A DNA stretch of 64,000 nucleotides from MRBY01 sp943371005 (lineage in GTDB: Bacteria > Cyanobacteriota > Cyanobacteriia > Cyanobacteriales > MRBY01), in contig CALRTB020000007.1 of assembly GCA_943371005.1 (NCBI GenBank), positions 62,001 through 126,000 on the forward strand, read 5' to 3'. The notes beneath the pieces were generated by a model. It did not search any database. It was given only the letters and a program-made list of their open reading frames with translations, and was not told the DNA's origin. Of this stretch, positions 51,561 to 60,823 are shown one piece after another. A program made the position numbers and the translations under genes. Numbering within the stretch: position 1 is the stretch's first letter; each line of letters opens with the position of its first letter.

Positions 51561-52919
51561 TCAATCTCGGTAATTCCGGGTTGGGGGATATTCCCCTTCA
51601 AAAAATCGACGTTCTAGGCGATGGAGCTGCCACCAAAGTCCCGCTAAGAGGATGATCACCGTGGCGATCGCCCCAAGGCTCCAAGTTGGCAAACCATAAA
51701 AAATTGCGAAGGGCAAACCCAACCACAGGAGAAATCCGAGGCCAATTACAATCTTTTGACCCTGTTGAATTCGATTCAGGGCTTGGGTACAACTGGCACA
51801 ATTTTTGGTGTGGGAATGGTAGCGCTCTAGTAACTGACTTTGTTGGGGTTCTGCGGGCAGAAAATCCTCATCTGGGAAAGGTTCCCCATACCGCTCTACC
51901 CACTGGCGATAGGCCAACACAAACAAATCTGAACTGGTCGGCAGATAGCAAGTTTTGGCGTAGTTTTGGGTTGATTTTGCCAGTTCCCGTTCCTGGAGGT
52001 GCAAAAAGATTTGATCATCTTCGAGGATGCCCATTTGATTGAGATGGGAAAACCAGCGGGGGGTAAATTTAAATGCCAAGCGCGGTATGGCGGCTTTAAA
52101 GCGGAAGGGTAAGCGCACAATCGCTCGGCAGCGACCTTTTTCGGTGGGGGTCGCGTAGACCACGGTCATCACCTGACCAAAGGGACTTTCGGGAATGTCG
52201 TGCCACATGGCAGCCGGCGCAAAAAAGGTTGTTTTTTGGGAGCCGAGGGTGCCGCGTCGGGGGCCTTCTTCCCAATTGCCCGTGAAGCCAGTTTTCTCAA
52301 TGTCAGAAACATCCAGGATAAATTCTTTAGCATTTTTACGGTTGCCGACCCGGGGATGGTGGGTAAAGGCCACATGGCTAGTATCCAGGACATTTTCTAA
52401 TAGGGTTGTCGCATCGTAGGGAATATCGCGAAACACATCGGCCATCACCCATTCGCCCGGATGTTGGTCTAACTGGGGCACCGTCGGAACAGGAATTTGG
52501 GCTGCCTGATGGCGATCGCCACCGTAGACAAATAACAGCCCTTGTTTAACGCAACTGGCATAGGTTTTTACCTGGGCTCTGGGGCTGTGGTGGGCTTCAC
52601 CGTCTGGGGCTTGGAACGGAATTTTGGTACAGGCCCCGGTGTCGGCAAATTGCCAGCCATGGTAGGGACATTCTAAACAGCCATCGACAATGCGACCTTC
52701 GGATAAAGGGGCGAGGCGGTGGGGACAGATATCACTAAAGACTTGCCATTGTTGGGTTTTAGGCTGCCACCAAATGACGAGGGGTTCCCCCAGCAGCACA
52801 AAGCGAGTGGGTTTGGTTTTGTCGAGATCCTGTACAAAGTGAATCGGATACCAAGCCTCATGCCAATCAAAGGCAGGGGTCGTATCGGCAGTTGGCTCAG
52901 GGAGGGGCATTGCAACCAT
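51561..52919 (-). CDS. Pheophorbide-a-oxygenase-like Rieske protein
   Basis: 452 residues, a membrane-anchored Rieske oxygenase of the PaO/Lls1/Tic55 family. Rieske ligands: CPHRLAPLSEG and CPYHGWQFADTG. Mononuclear iron motif: ENVLDTSHVAFTHH (Asp, His, His). The C-terminal part has the CxxC motif NCASC and two membrane segments (about residues 400-435), as in plant Lls1/PaO. Plant PaO opens the chlorophyll ring during breakdown; in cyanobacteria the activity is not settled. Divergent from the prohibitin gene across 174 bp. Confidence 0.88.
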   Translation of the reverse strand: MVAMPLPEPTADTTPAFDWHEAWYPIHFVQDLDKTKPTRFVLLGEPLVIWWQPKTQQWQVFSDICPHRLAPLSEGRIVDGCLECPYHGWQFADTGACTKIPFQAPDGEAHHSPRAQVKTYASCVKQGLLFVYGGDRHQAAQIPVPTVPQLDQHPGEWVMADVFRDIPYDATTLLENVLDTSHVAFTHHPRVGNRKNAKEFILDVSDIEKTGFTGNWEEGPRRGTLGSQKTTFFAPAAMWHDIPESPFGQVMTVVYATPTEKGRCRAIVRLPFRFKAAIPRLAFKFTPRWFSHLNQMGILEDDQIFLHLQERELAKSTQNYAKTCYLPTSSDLFVLAYRQWVERYGEPFPDEDFLPAEPQQSQLLERYHSHTKNCASCTQALNRIQQGQKIVIGLGFLLWLGLPFAIFYGLPTWSLGAIATVIILLAGLWWQLHRLERRFFEGEYPPTRNYRD

Positions 52920-53093
52920 AAATAGAAAAGAAAACTTCAGACGGAATGATTGGGGTCAATGCCTTTAGCTTAACGAATTGTTACATTTCCTTGGGGCGAT
53001 CGCCCTTGGGTCTAACCTTTTGCCTCCTGGTCGCCTTCACTACAATGGGATGGGTAACTGAGCCGCTAGAACTGATTTGGAGACCAAAACCGC

Positions 53094-53936
53094 GTGCGTA
53101 ACATTACACCCAACCAAAATTTTCCCCTCTCACTGATTGGGGTGGCGATCGCCCTGTTATTTTTCATCGTGCTCAATGCGTTTATCATCATCAACCCCGG
53201 CCAAGCCGGCGTATTGAGCGTTCTTGGGAAAGCCCAGGACGGCGCTCTCCTTGAAGGAATTCACTTTAAGCCGCCCCTGATTGCCAGCGTGGATGTCTAT
53301 GATGTGACCGTCCAAAAATTTGAAGTCCCGGCCCAAAGCTCCACCAAGGATTTACAAGATTTGACGGCCCGTTTCGCCATCAACTTCCGCCTCGATCCCG
53401 TAAAAGTCGTCGAAATTCGTCGCACCCAGGGCACATTGCAAAATATCGTCTCGAAAATTATTGCCCCCCAAACCCAAGAATCCTTCAAAATTGCTGCCGC
53501 CAAGCGCACCGTCGAAGAAGCAATCACCAAACGCACCGAGCTTAAGGATGACTTTGATAATGCCCTCGAAACCCGCCTCGAAAAATATGGCATTCTTGTC
53601 CTCGATACCAGCGTCGTTGATTTAAACTTCTCCGCAGAGTTCTCCCGCGCCGTCGAAGAAAAACAAATCGCCGAACAGCGAGCACAGCGGGCCATCTACG
53701 TCGCCCAAGAAGCAGAACAACAGGCCCAAGCAGATATCAACCGGGCTAAAGGGAAAGCCGAAGCCCAACGCTTACTCGCCGAAACCCTCAAGGCCCAGGG
53801 GGGTGAACTGGTGCTCCAAAAAGAAGCCATCGAAGCCTGGAAAGAAGGGGGCGCACAAATGCCCAAGGTACTTGTCATGGGCGATCAACGCTCAAGTGTT
53901 CCCTTTATCTTTGATCTTCACGATATGCCGAAATAG
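53094..53936 (+). CDS. Prohibitin-family (SPFH) membrane protein
   Basis: 280 residues, starting at GTG 53094 with NITPNQNFPLSLIGVAIALLFF, one membrane segment, then the SPFH domain (INPGQAGVLSVLGKAQDGAL, LEGIHFKPPLIASVDVYDVT) and a C-terminal coiled coil rich in Ala, Glu and Gln. Prohibitins form large ring complexes that organise membranes and proteases; cyanobacterial forms sit in thylakoid or plasma membranes. A terminator follows 39 bp after the stop. Confidence 0.92.
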   Translation: MRNITPNQNFPLSLIGVAIALLFFIVLNAFIIINPGQAGVLSVLGKAQDGALLEGIHFKPPLIASVDVYDVTVQKFEVPAQSSTKDLQDLTARFAINFRLDPVKVVEIRRTQGTLQNIVSKIIAPQTQESFKIAAAKRTVEEAITKRTELKDDFDNALETRLEKYGILVLDTSVVDLNFSAEFSRAVEEKQIAEQRAQRAIYVAQEAEQQAQADINRAKGKAEAQRLLAETLKAQGGELVLQKEAIEAWKEGGAQMPKVLVMGDQRSSVPFIFDLHDMPK

Positions 53937-54275
53937 TTCCCTAACCCAATCAAACTTGCCGCAAGATTATCATCGGGCGATCCAGAGGCGATCGCCTTTT
54001 TTGGTTACTTTTTGCTGACTGGAAACATTTTTTTAATCGCCCTAGTCTTCAATAATCCCTGCATAAATTTAGCAATCCCGATTATTTTTTAGAGCATTTC
54101 TAAGCAGTTGAAAACAAAAAAATCAGCGGAACATTTGCGGGAACAAGTCGTCCTAAAGCTTAGTAGATTTAGCTTAAATTGAAGTATTTAAGCATTTTTT
54201 AAGTGAGAAGTGACGGTAACAACGCTAACCTGAAATTAACCAGTCACCCTAATCTGAAACGCAAGGAAAAATAAT
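53937..54275 (+). other. Non-coding gap of 339 bp between prohibitin and the SLH gene
   Basis: Holds the terminator at 53976-54002 and a long AT-rich leader for the SLH gene. A weak hairpin with GTGACGGT (54210-54217) and ACC-A-GTCAC (54239-54247) lies in the leader, and an AAGGAAA Shine-Dalgarno precedes the ATG at 54276. No ORF is credible. Confidence 0.5.
53976..54002 (+). terminator. Intrinsic terminator built from a HIP1 half-site
   Basis: GGCGATC (53976-53982) pairs with GATCGCC (53990-53996) around a seven-base loop, and six T residues follow. The right arm is part of a HIP1 copy GCGATCGC, so HIP1 sequence is used as a terminator arm. Confidence 0.8.
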
Positions 54276-55532
54276 ATGCCTTCTATGAAGCGAACCCAGC
54301 AATCCACCGCTCTTCTTTTAGCCTTATCCCTCGGACTAGGGAGTACATTACCCTTCCAAGGATCATTGTTGCAACCGGCAGCAGTGGTGGCCCAAACAAG
54401 CCAATTTCCAGATGTATCAAGTAACTATTGGGCCACAGGATTTATTAATGAATTGGTCAACCGGGGAATCATTGCCGGCTTTCCTGACGGTTCTTTTCGG
54501 CCTGACGCCCCAGTGACCCGCGCCCAATTTGCCGCCATGGTGCAGAAAGCTCTCCCCAAGAGTCAAGACCGCAATGCCATTGCTTTTGTGGATGTCCCTG
54601 CCAGCTATTGGGCCTTTAATGCCATTAATAATGCCTACGAGATGGGCTTTCTTTCGGGATATCCAGGCCAGGTTTTCCGACCCGAACAAAATATTCCCCG
54701 GGAACAGGTTTTAGTGGCCTTGGCCAATGGTTTAAATTATTCAGCCCGCAATAATATCAATACCACCCTCGGCTACTACCAGGACTCGGCGAATATTGCT
54801 GACTTTGCCCGCAGCCCCATTGCTGCTGCGACGGAGCAAAAGATGGTGGTGAACTATGCCAATTTACAACAACTAAATCCAAAGCGTAATGCAACCCGGG
54901 CCGAAGTGGCAGCGTTTATTTATCAGGCCCTCTTTTCCCAGGGTCAGGTACAGGCGATGAATTCCCCTTATATCGTCACCCAGGATGTGGTGGCCGTAGA
55001 CTATCGGATCACAGCCGGCACAATTATTCCGATCAGCTACACCGCCGACAAAATCCTCTTAACCCAGGATGAAATTTTACCGGTGACCCTCACGGTGGAT
55101 GCCAATATCGTCAATACCCAAGGCTTGGTACTGATTCCCCAGGGCAGTGAAATTCAAGGGGAATTCCAACCGTCAGGGAATGGGACCCGCTTTGTTGCCC
55201 AGCAGTTAGTGTTGCCCAACGGCCAAATGTACAATATCAACGCTACCTCCCAGGTGATTACGGATACGGAAAGTGTGCGCCGGGGTACGGATGTGGGTAA
55301 TTTGTTGAGAAATGCTGCTTTAGGGACAGGGGCAGCCGCAGCGATCGCCGCCATTACCGGAGACCGGGCGATCGCCACGGAGGAACTGTTAATTGGCGCT
55401 GGGGCCGGCATCCTCGCAACCTTGATTCCCCAATTTTTGGGTCTTGATCGGGTAGATCTTTTGGCCGTAGAAACCAATACGGATCTTGATCTCACCCTGG
55501 CCAATGATTTGGTGCTCCAGGTCAACCCCTAG
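54276..55532 (+). CDS. SLH-domain envelope protein
   Basis: 418 residues. Signal peptide (SLGLGSTLPFQGSLLQPAAV region), then three S-layer homology repeats: FPDVSSNYWATGFINELVNR/GFPDGSFRPDAPVTRAQFAA, FVDVPASYWAFNAINNAYEM, and a third, weaker one ending RAEVAAFIYQALF. The C-terminal half (from about residue 255) contains ILPVTLTVDANIV and GLVLIPQGSEIQGEFQP, which resembles the TrbI/VirB10-like beta-barrel segment, then an Ala/Gly-rich helix. Likely anchors to the cell wall. Monocistronic. Confidence 0.8.
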   Translation: MPSMKRTQQSTALLLALSLGLGSTLPFQGSLLQPAAVVAQTSQFPDVSSNYWATGFINELVNRGIIAGFPDGSFRPDAPVTRAQFAAMVQKALPKSQDRNAIAFVDVPASYWAFNAINNAYEMGFLSGYPGQVFRPEQNIPREQVLVALANGLNYSARNNINTTLGYYQDSANIADFARSPIAAATEQKMVVNYANLQQLNPKRNATRAEVAAFIYQALFSQGQVQAMNSPYIVTQDVVAVDYRITAGTIIPISYTADKILLTQDEILPVTLTVDANIVNTQGLVLIPQGSEIQGEFQPSGNGTRFVAQQLVLPNGQMYNINATSQVITDTESVRRGTDVGNLLRNAALGTGAAAAIAAITGDRAIATEELLIGAGAGILATLIPQFLGLDRVDLLAVETNTDLDLTLANDLVLQVNP

Positions 55533-55620
55533 ACATCGAGTTAGTCTCGGACTTTTGAAAATTTGGTGAGCGCCAGGGGAGATAATGGGGCTGATTGGCT
55601 AGGGTTTGAGAAACATCACC

Positions 55621-56448
55621 ATGCTCGCGCTTTTACAACAGTCCGGTTTGCTGGCGATCGCCTTTATTTTTCTATTTATCTGGGGAGCCTGTTTCGGCAG
55701 TTTCCTCAATGTGGTGGTTTATCGGCTACCAGCAGGTTTATCCCTGGCCCATCCCCCCTCCCGCTGTCCCCACTGCGGCCACCAACTAGGAGCGCGGGAA
55801 AATATCCCGGTGCTGGGTTGGCTCCTATTGGGGGGCAAATGCCGCTGGTGCAAAACGCCCATTGCCGTCCGGTATCCCCTCGTCGAAGCGCTGATGGGCT
55901 TGCTCTGTGTCGCCACGGTGGTTCAATTCGGGCTGAACCTAGAGGCGATCGCCGCCTTTACCCTGCTGTTTTGGTTGGTGGCCCTGGCCTTGATTGATTA
56001 CGACACCTTTACCCTGCCCAACCCCTTAACCCAATCGGGCCTCGTACTCGGTTTACTCTTTCAGATGGGGCTCGGCTTCCAGGCAAACGGCTTCACCGGG
56101 GCAATCTATGGCCTCCTGGGTGGCATTGGGGCCGCAGTATTGGGGCTTTGGCTACTGGATGGCATTGGTGTTATTGGTTCGGCGGTGCTGGGTCAAGAGG
56201 CCATGGGGGGCGGTGATCCGAAACTTTTGGCGATGATTGGCGCTTGGCTGGGGTGGCAAAACGTCCTCTTAACGATAATTTTGGCCTGCGCCCTGGGAAC
56301 AGTTATTATCGGCGGGGCCATGGGCCTCGGTAAACACCAGCGGGGTCAACATTTACCCTTTGGGCCATTTCTTGCCTTGGGGGCAATTAGTAGTCTCTTT
56401 TGGGGCGATCGCCTGATCGAACTCTACCTAAACGCGTTTTTGGGTTGA
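55621..56448 (+). CDS. pilD: Prepilin peptidase / N-methyltransferase
   Basis: 275 residues from ATG 55621 (the frame starts upstream at TTG 55606). Cleaves and N-methylates prepilins for type IV pili. The cytoplasmic loop carries the zinc-binding cysteines C49/C52 and C74/C77 (RCPHC, KCRWC), and the catalytic aspartates are in LALIDYDTFTLPN and GGGDPKLLAMIGAWLGW. About eight membrane segments. It lies upstream of the AarF kinase gene, 49 bp apart, and of the pil chemotaxis operon. Confidence 0.93.
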   Translation: MLALLQQSGLLAIAFIFLFIWGACFGSFLNVVVYRLPAGLSLAHPPSRCPHCGHQLGARENIPVLGWLLLGGKCRWCKTPIAVRYPLVEALMGLLCVATVVQFGLNLEAIAAFTLLFWLVALALIDYDTFTLPNPLTQSGLVLGLLFQMGLGFQANGFTGAIYGLLGGIGAAVLGLWLLDGIGVIGSAVLGQEAMGGGDPKLLAMIGAWLGWQNVLLTIILACALGTVIIGGAMGLGKHQRGQHLPFGPFLALGAISSLFWGDRLIELYLNAFLG

Positions 56449-56497
56449 AGCTTTTCTGTATGATGAGGGATGGTCGAAATCTAGGGCAAAATCAATC

Positions 56498-58165
56498 GTG
56501 AAAACTCCCCGCTGGCAACGGCGCAAACTGAGTCTCAGGCAACGGCAACTGGAAATCTTTACCGTGGCTGCCCAGTTTATCCTCCGGCTCGGCAAAGACC
56601 GACTCCCCGGTGGTAACCCCGCCCGCAAACGCCACCGCCAAGCCCGCTGGCTCGTCAATCATCTCCTGGATCTGGGGCCGACCTTCATCAAAATTGGCCA
56701 GGCCATGTCAACCCGTCCGGATCTGTTCCCCATCGAATACATCGAAGAACTGAGCCAACTCCAAGACCGGGTGCCGCCATTTAGGGGGCAAGCGGCGATC
56801 GCCGTCATCGAGCAAGAATTTAACAAATCTATCTACGCCCTCTTCAAGGACTTTGAACTAGAGCCCCTCGCCTCCGCTAGCCTGGGTCAAGTCCACCGGG
56901 CCACCCTCTACAGCGGCGAAGAAGTGGCGGTTAAAGTTCAGCGTCCCGGCCTGAGTCGCCTGTTCCAAGTGGATATGCAAGTCCTCGAAAAGCTCTTGCA
57001 TTGGGCCAGTTATTTTTTTAAAGACCTCAAGAAATATAACCTCAAGCAGATTTACCGGGAATTTTTCGATCTCCTCTACCAAGAAATTGACTATATCCAT
57101 GAAGGAAAAAATGGCGATCATTTCCGGCAGAATTTCGCCGATGATCAGCAAATTCTCGTGCCAAAGGTTTATTGGCAATACACCACCCGCAAGGTCTTAA
57201 CCCTCGAATATCTACCGGGCATTAAAATTGACGACCGGGCGGCCCTCGAAGCGAGCAATATTGATCCAGACCACGTCATCAGCCTCGGCATTTCTTCTTA
57301 TCTTAAGCAACTGCTCCAGGATGGCTTTTTTCAGTCGGACCCCCACCCCGGCAATATGGCCGTAGATGCCACAGGGAGGCTGATTTTCTACGACTTTGGC
57401 ACGATGACCGAAGTCAAATCCATGGAGAAAACTCAGATGATGCGCACCTTCTTTGCGGTGTTGCGTAAGGATACAGACGAGGTAGTCGAAACTTTGGTTT
57501 ACATGGGCCTCATCGAGCCAATGGCAGATATGACCCCAGTAAAACGGATGATTGCGTTTCTCTTGGATCGGTTCCGCGATCGCCCCATTGATCTCCAGGA
57601 ATTTGAGCAGATTAGTAATGAGATCTACCTGATGTTTGAGCAGCAACCCTTTCGTCTGCCGCCCCAAATGACTTTCATTATCAAGGCCCTCACCACCCTC
57701 GATGGCATTGCCCGCGCCCTCGACCCCCAATACAATCTCATGGCGGCGGCCCAACCGTTTATTCGCAGTTTAGCCGTGAGCGCTAAACCTGGGGAAAATC
57801 GTCTGGGGAGCCTGGCCCAACAAACCAAAGAATTCGTCCTGTACCAATTTCAGAAACCCAGTCGCACCGAAATGGCCATTAAGCGCCTCGAATCACGCAT
57901 CGAGTTGGGCGAACTGCAATTTCGCGTTAAATCCGTCGAAGGCGATCGCCAATTGCGCCGCATCTACCTCGCGATCAAAACCATGATGTACGGCATCCTC
58001 TGGGGTTTCAGCAGTGTCGTGGGTATTTTAGTCTGGAGCCAGACTGCTTCTTTATTCCTCATTGGGGCGATCGCCCTCACGGTATTTTTCTTTGGCCTCC
58101 AAACCCTCCGCGCCCTCTTACAACTCCTCATCCAAGAGCGTCTCGATCACCTCATCCGTCGTTAA
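56498..58165 (+). CDS. ABC1/AarF/UbiB-family kinase-like protein
   Basis: 555 residues with the GTG start at 56498. Signatures of the ABC1 atypical kinases: GPTFIKIGQAMSTRPDLFP (KxGQ motif), ASLGQVHRATL (A-rich loop), the catalytic loop FFQSDPHPGNM and FYDFGTMTEV (metal-binding). Two C-terminal membrane segments (about 495-530) anchor it. Such proteins support quinone synthesis (UbiB) or stress responses in plastids (ABC1K). Forty-nine bp after pilD on the same strand; a 500-bp gap follows. Confidence 0.88.
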   Translation: MKTPRWQRRKLSLRQRQLEIFTVAAQFILRLGKDRLPGGNPARKRHRQARWLVNHLLDLGPTFIKIGQAMSTRPDLFPIEYIEELSQLQDRVPPFRGQAAIAVIEQEFNKSIYALFKDFELEPLASASLGQVHRATLYSGEEVAVKVQRPGLSRLFQVDMQVLEKLLHWASYFFKDLKKYNLKQIYREFFDLLYQEIDYIHEGKNGDHFRQNFADDQQILVPKVYWQYTTRKVLTLEYLPGIKIDDRAALEASNIDPDHVISLGISSYLKQLLQDGFFQSDPHPGNMAVDATGRLIFYDFGTMTEVKSMEKTQMMRTFFAVLRKDTDEVVETLVYMGLIEPMADMTPVKRMIAFLLDRFRDRPIDLQEFEQISNEIYLMFEQQPFRLPPQMTFIIKALTTLDGIARALDPQYNLMAAAQPFIRSLAVSAKPGENRLGSLAQQTKEFVLYQFQKPSRTEMAIKRLESRIELGELQFRVKSVEGDRQLRRIYLAIKTMMYGILWGFSSVVGILVWSQTASLFLIGAIALTVFFFGLQTLRALLQLLIQERLDHLIRR

Positions 58166-58671
58166 CGAGTCCCCCTGGCCTCAATTTAGATCCCCCTCAC
58201 AAGATCACGAAGCTAAAACCCGAATTCCTCGCTGTGCCTGGGTTTGAGCTGTTTCAGTTGGTGAACAAAATAGGTGTAGTCCAAGTCTTTCCGTAGCTAA
58301 ACATACTACTTTTAACCAAGTCTTCATGGTAAGAAAATAATCTCTTTCTGTGGCATTAGTATTGCTCAGATTAACTAATAGAGTTGTCCCCAAGCACCAT
58401 GAATCTTTCAGCTTGTCCGAGACCCGTTTATTCTTGCCCCTTGTACTGCGGTTCGAGCCTAATCGTCATATTTGAAGAGACTATCAGGCAGCCCGATAAA
58501 ACTTATGAAACCCATATTTTTCAGGCGATAAAGTCGATCTAGAATAAATTGTCTTTGACATACTTTGTCACTGCGTTTACCCACTACCCTCCCGAATCAT
58601 GTTTGCCAGCCGTGGGTAGAGACCAACAGCGCTAACGCCCGTCCAAATCAACTCCCGCTAGTGTGTTTCAT
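58166..58671. other. Non-coding gap of about 500 bp upstream of the pil operon
   Basis: No credible gene. It should contain the promoter of pilG: TAGAAT at about 58540 with TTTTCA 16 bp upstream is a weak sigma-70-like candidate. Near 58577-58619 there is an ACCCAC/GTGGGT inverted repeat. A long leader before a motility operon often means regulation, but no known operator is recognised. Confidence 0.45.
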
Positions 58672-59796
58672 ATGAAAGTGCAAGATGCCATCACCAAAAA
58701 CGTCGTGATTCCGGGCCAAGTTCTCCAGTCCCTGATTCACCGTCAAATGTCGGGGACAATGACCATTTACGATCCCTTAGATGAATCGGTATTTTGGCAG
58801 CTTTATTTTGGGGGAGGGAAGTTGCATTTTGCCACCAGCGGCATGGGTAAACGGGAGCGCTTGACGTATCTTTTGGGGCAGTTGTTTCCGAAAGCAAAAT
58901 TTCCCATGGGGGATACTTGCTCCCAGGATTACGACTACATTTGTCAAATTTGGAAAGCGGGAAAACTCTCTCTCCAGCAAGTCCGCCAGGTTTTGTTTTT
59001 TACCACCCAAGAGGCGATCGCCCAATTTTTATCCCTACCCCGGGCCGCCGTTAAATTCGAGCGCTCCCTGAACCTCGATCCCCTACTGCTGTCCCTGTCC
59101 CTCAAAGAAATGGTGCGCCCCATCCAACCCACCGTTCGCCAATGGGTACAGCTCCGACCCGAAATCGCCTCTCCCTTCCAGCGCCTCCAAGTTAAAGATT
59201 TCCGTGAGATCCGGAGCCGCTCTTGGCTCAATCTCCAGGACTATAAATTTATGGAAAGCCTCCGGGAGCCTCTCGACCAAAAAGCCACCCTCTATGAACT
59301 GAGTCACTACACCCGCCGTTCCACCCTAGAACTCAGTCAGCTTTTCCATCCCCTCATCAAAACGGGCTTAATTGAAGTTATTCCCTATGCCGCCGTTGCC
59401 CAAAAACCCAAACCCCGCATCGCCTGCATTGATGACAGCAAATCCATTCAGCGTGTCGTCAAGATGACCCTAGAGGCCAGTGGATTTGAGGTGATTGGCG
59501 TCACCGAACCGGCCTTGTCCCTCAGTACCTTCGCCCGCCAACGACCAGAATTAATCCTGATGGATATCAACATGCCCGAAATCGACGGTTACGAGCTCTG
59601 TCGCTTGTTCAACCAATCCGAAATGCTCAGGGATATTCCCGTGGTCATGCTCACGGGTCGCGATGGAATTATTGATCGCCTCCGTGCCAAGATGGTGGGT
59701 GCTTCTGACTACATCGCTAAACCGTTCAATCCCCAGGATTTGATTCGGATGGTGCAGTCCTATGTGGAGCAAACATCAGCGCAATCTACGCCCTAG
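58672..59796 (+). CDS. pilG: PatA-type response regulator PilG
   Basis: About 374 residues from ATG 58672 (a GTG at 58663 gives three more). The N-terminal PATAN/DUF4388-like domain (QMSGTMTIYDPLDESVFWQL, LHFATSGMGKRERLTYLLGQ) is followed by a helical linker and a C-terminal receiver domain with KPRIACIDDSKSIQRVV, the phospho-Asp in ELILMDINMPEIDG, the conserved Thr in VVMLTGRDGI and the Lys in DYIAKPF. This is the PatA-subfamily PilG that starts the cyanobacterial pil chemotaxis cluster (slr1041-type). First gene of the operon with pilH, pilI, pilJ. Confidence 0.88.
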   Translation: MKVQDAITKNVVIPGQVLQSLIHRQMSGTMTIYDPLDESVFWQLYFGGGKLHFATSGMGKRERLTYLLGQLFPKAKFPMGDTCSQDYDYICQIWKAGKLSLQQVRQVLFFTTQEAIAQFLSLPRAAVKFERSLNLDPLLLSLSLKEMVRPIQPTVRQWVQLRPEIASPFQRLQVKDFREIRSRSWLNLQDYKFMESLREPLDQKATLYELSHYTRRSTLELSQLFHPLIKTGLIEVIPYAAVAQKPKPRIACIDDSKSIQRVVKMTLEASGFEVIGVTEPALSLSTFARQRPELILMDINMPEIDGYELCRLFNQSEMLRDIPVVMLTGRDGIIDRLRAKMVGASDYIAKPFNPQDLIRMVQSYVEQTSAQSTP

Positions 59797-59875
59797 AGGT
59801 TGTATTTCATAATCTCTAAACTAAATTTTCAAAATAAATTGCGCCAAGTTCTCGTACTGAATCAAGGAAAATAAG

Positions 59876-60241
59876 ATGAAAAAAGTTTTAGTTGTTGATG
59901 ATTCTAAATCAGAACAAACCCTTGTCCGGGCACTCCTGGAAAAAATGAGCCTGGAGGTGAGTCTCGCGGACAATGGCGATGAAGCCTTAACTTGGCTGCG
60001 CAACCATGATCAACCAGATCTGATTTTTCTCGATATTGTGATGCCTGGGCTCAATGGCCTCGATTTATGTCGAGAAATTCGCGAAAGCTTGGGTTACGAA
60101 GAAGTGCCGATTATTTTTTGCTCGAACAAAAGCCAGGACTTCGACCGGTTTTGGGCGTTACGCCAGGGGGGTAATGCTTATTTAACCAAGCCCTACAGTC
60201 CGATGGAATTCATGAAAACGGTCAAAGAGTATTTGGCTTAG
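59876..60241 (+). CDS. pilH: CheY-like response regulator PilH
   Basis: 121 residues, a stand-alone receiver domain: KVLVVDDSKSEQTLVRALLE (acidic pocket), phospho-Asp in LIFLDIVMPGLNGLDL, the Thr/Ser position in IIFCSNKSQDF (Ser instead of the usual Thr) and Lys in AYLTKPYSPMEF. Part of the type IV pilus motility pathway. Eighty bp after pilG, 40 bp before pilI. Confidence 0.88.
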   Translation: MKKVLVVDDSKSEQTLVRALLEKMSLEVSLADNGDEALTWLRNHDQPDLIFLDIVMPGLNGLDLCREIRESLGYEEVPIIFCSNKSQDFDRFWALRQGGNAYLTKPYSPMEFMKTVKEYLA

Positions 60242-60281
60242 ACAGTGCTGTTTTTTCTTTGCTATAAGGTCTGATTTTGCC

Positions 60282-60782
60282 ATGGTCGCTCCCCCTACCC
60301 AAACCGATTTCTTCCGAGTTCAACTGTATCCTTCCGGGGCAGGCCCCCTCGCCCAAACGCGACTGTTGATTCCCCTAGACAATATGTTGGAAGTGATGAC
60401 GCTGCCTCGCCAAGATATTTGCCCGGTGCCGGGAGTTGCCCCAGGGGTGCTGGGGGTCACGAACCAACGGGGGCAGTTGATTTGGGTGGTGGATCGGCGA
60501 TCACCAAAGGGATTAGGGACATCCGCAGCGCGGCCCAACCCTCAGGAAAAGTTAACGGTGGTGCTCTTGGGCCAGGGGGACGCAGGGCAAGTGGGTTTTG
60601 TGGTGAGCCAGCTTGAGGGCATTGCTCCGTTTGACTTGGAGGCGACGGCTCCGGTGGCGACGGCTTGGCAGGGATTTTATCCCCATTGCGATCGCCAACT
60701 GGTCAAGGGGCCAGAAACGGGATTTACGTTGGCCATGGCCCATTTATCCCAATACCTCCAGGGCACCCTGGTCAATCAATAA
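60282..60782 (+). CDS. pilI: CheW-like coupling protein PilI
   Basis: 166 residues of CheW fold, which couples the receptor to the CheA kinase. Features are RLLIPLDNMLEVMTLPRQDI, the VPGVAPGVLGVTNQRGQLIW stretch and VGFVVSQLEGIAPF. Third gene of the operon; the receptor gene pilJ starts 41 bp later. Confidence 0.86.
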   Translation: MVAPPTQTDFFRVQLYPSGAGPLAQTRLLIPLDNMLEVMTLPRQDICPVPGVAPGVLGVTNQRGQLIWVVDRRSPKGLGTSAARPNPQEKLTVVLLGQGDAGQVGFVVSQLEGIAPFDLEATAPVATAWQGFYPHCDRQLVKGPETGFTLAMAHLSQYLQGTLVNQ

Positions 60783-60823
60783 GCTTTGAGTTTTTCAACA
60801 TCAATTTCACCGAATCACTACCT

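Noticed and set aside
58205..58393. A 62-residue minus-strand frame in the gap before pilG
   Set aside because: No start signal, no family resemblance, and it sits in an apparent leader/promoter region.
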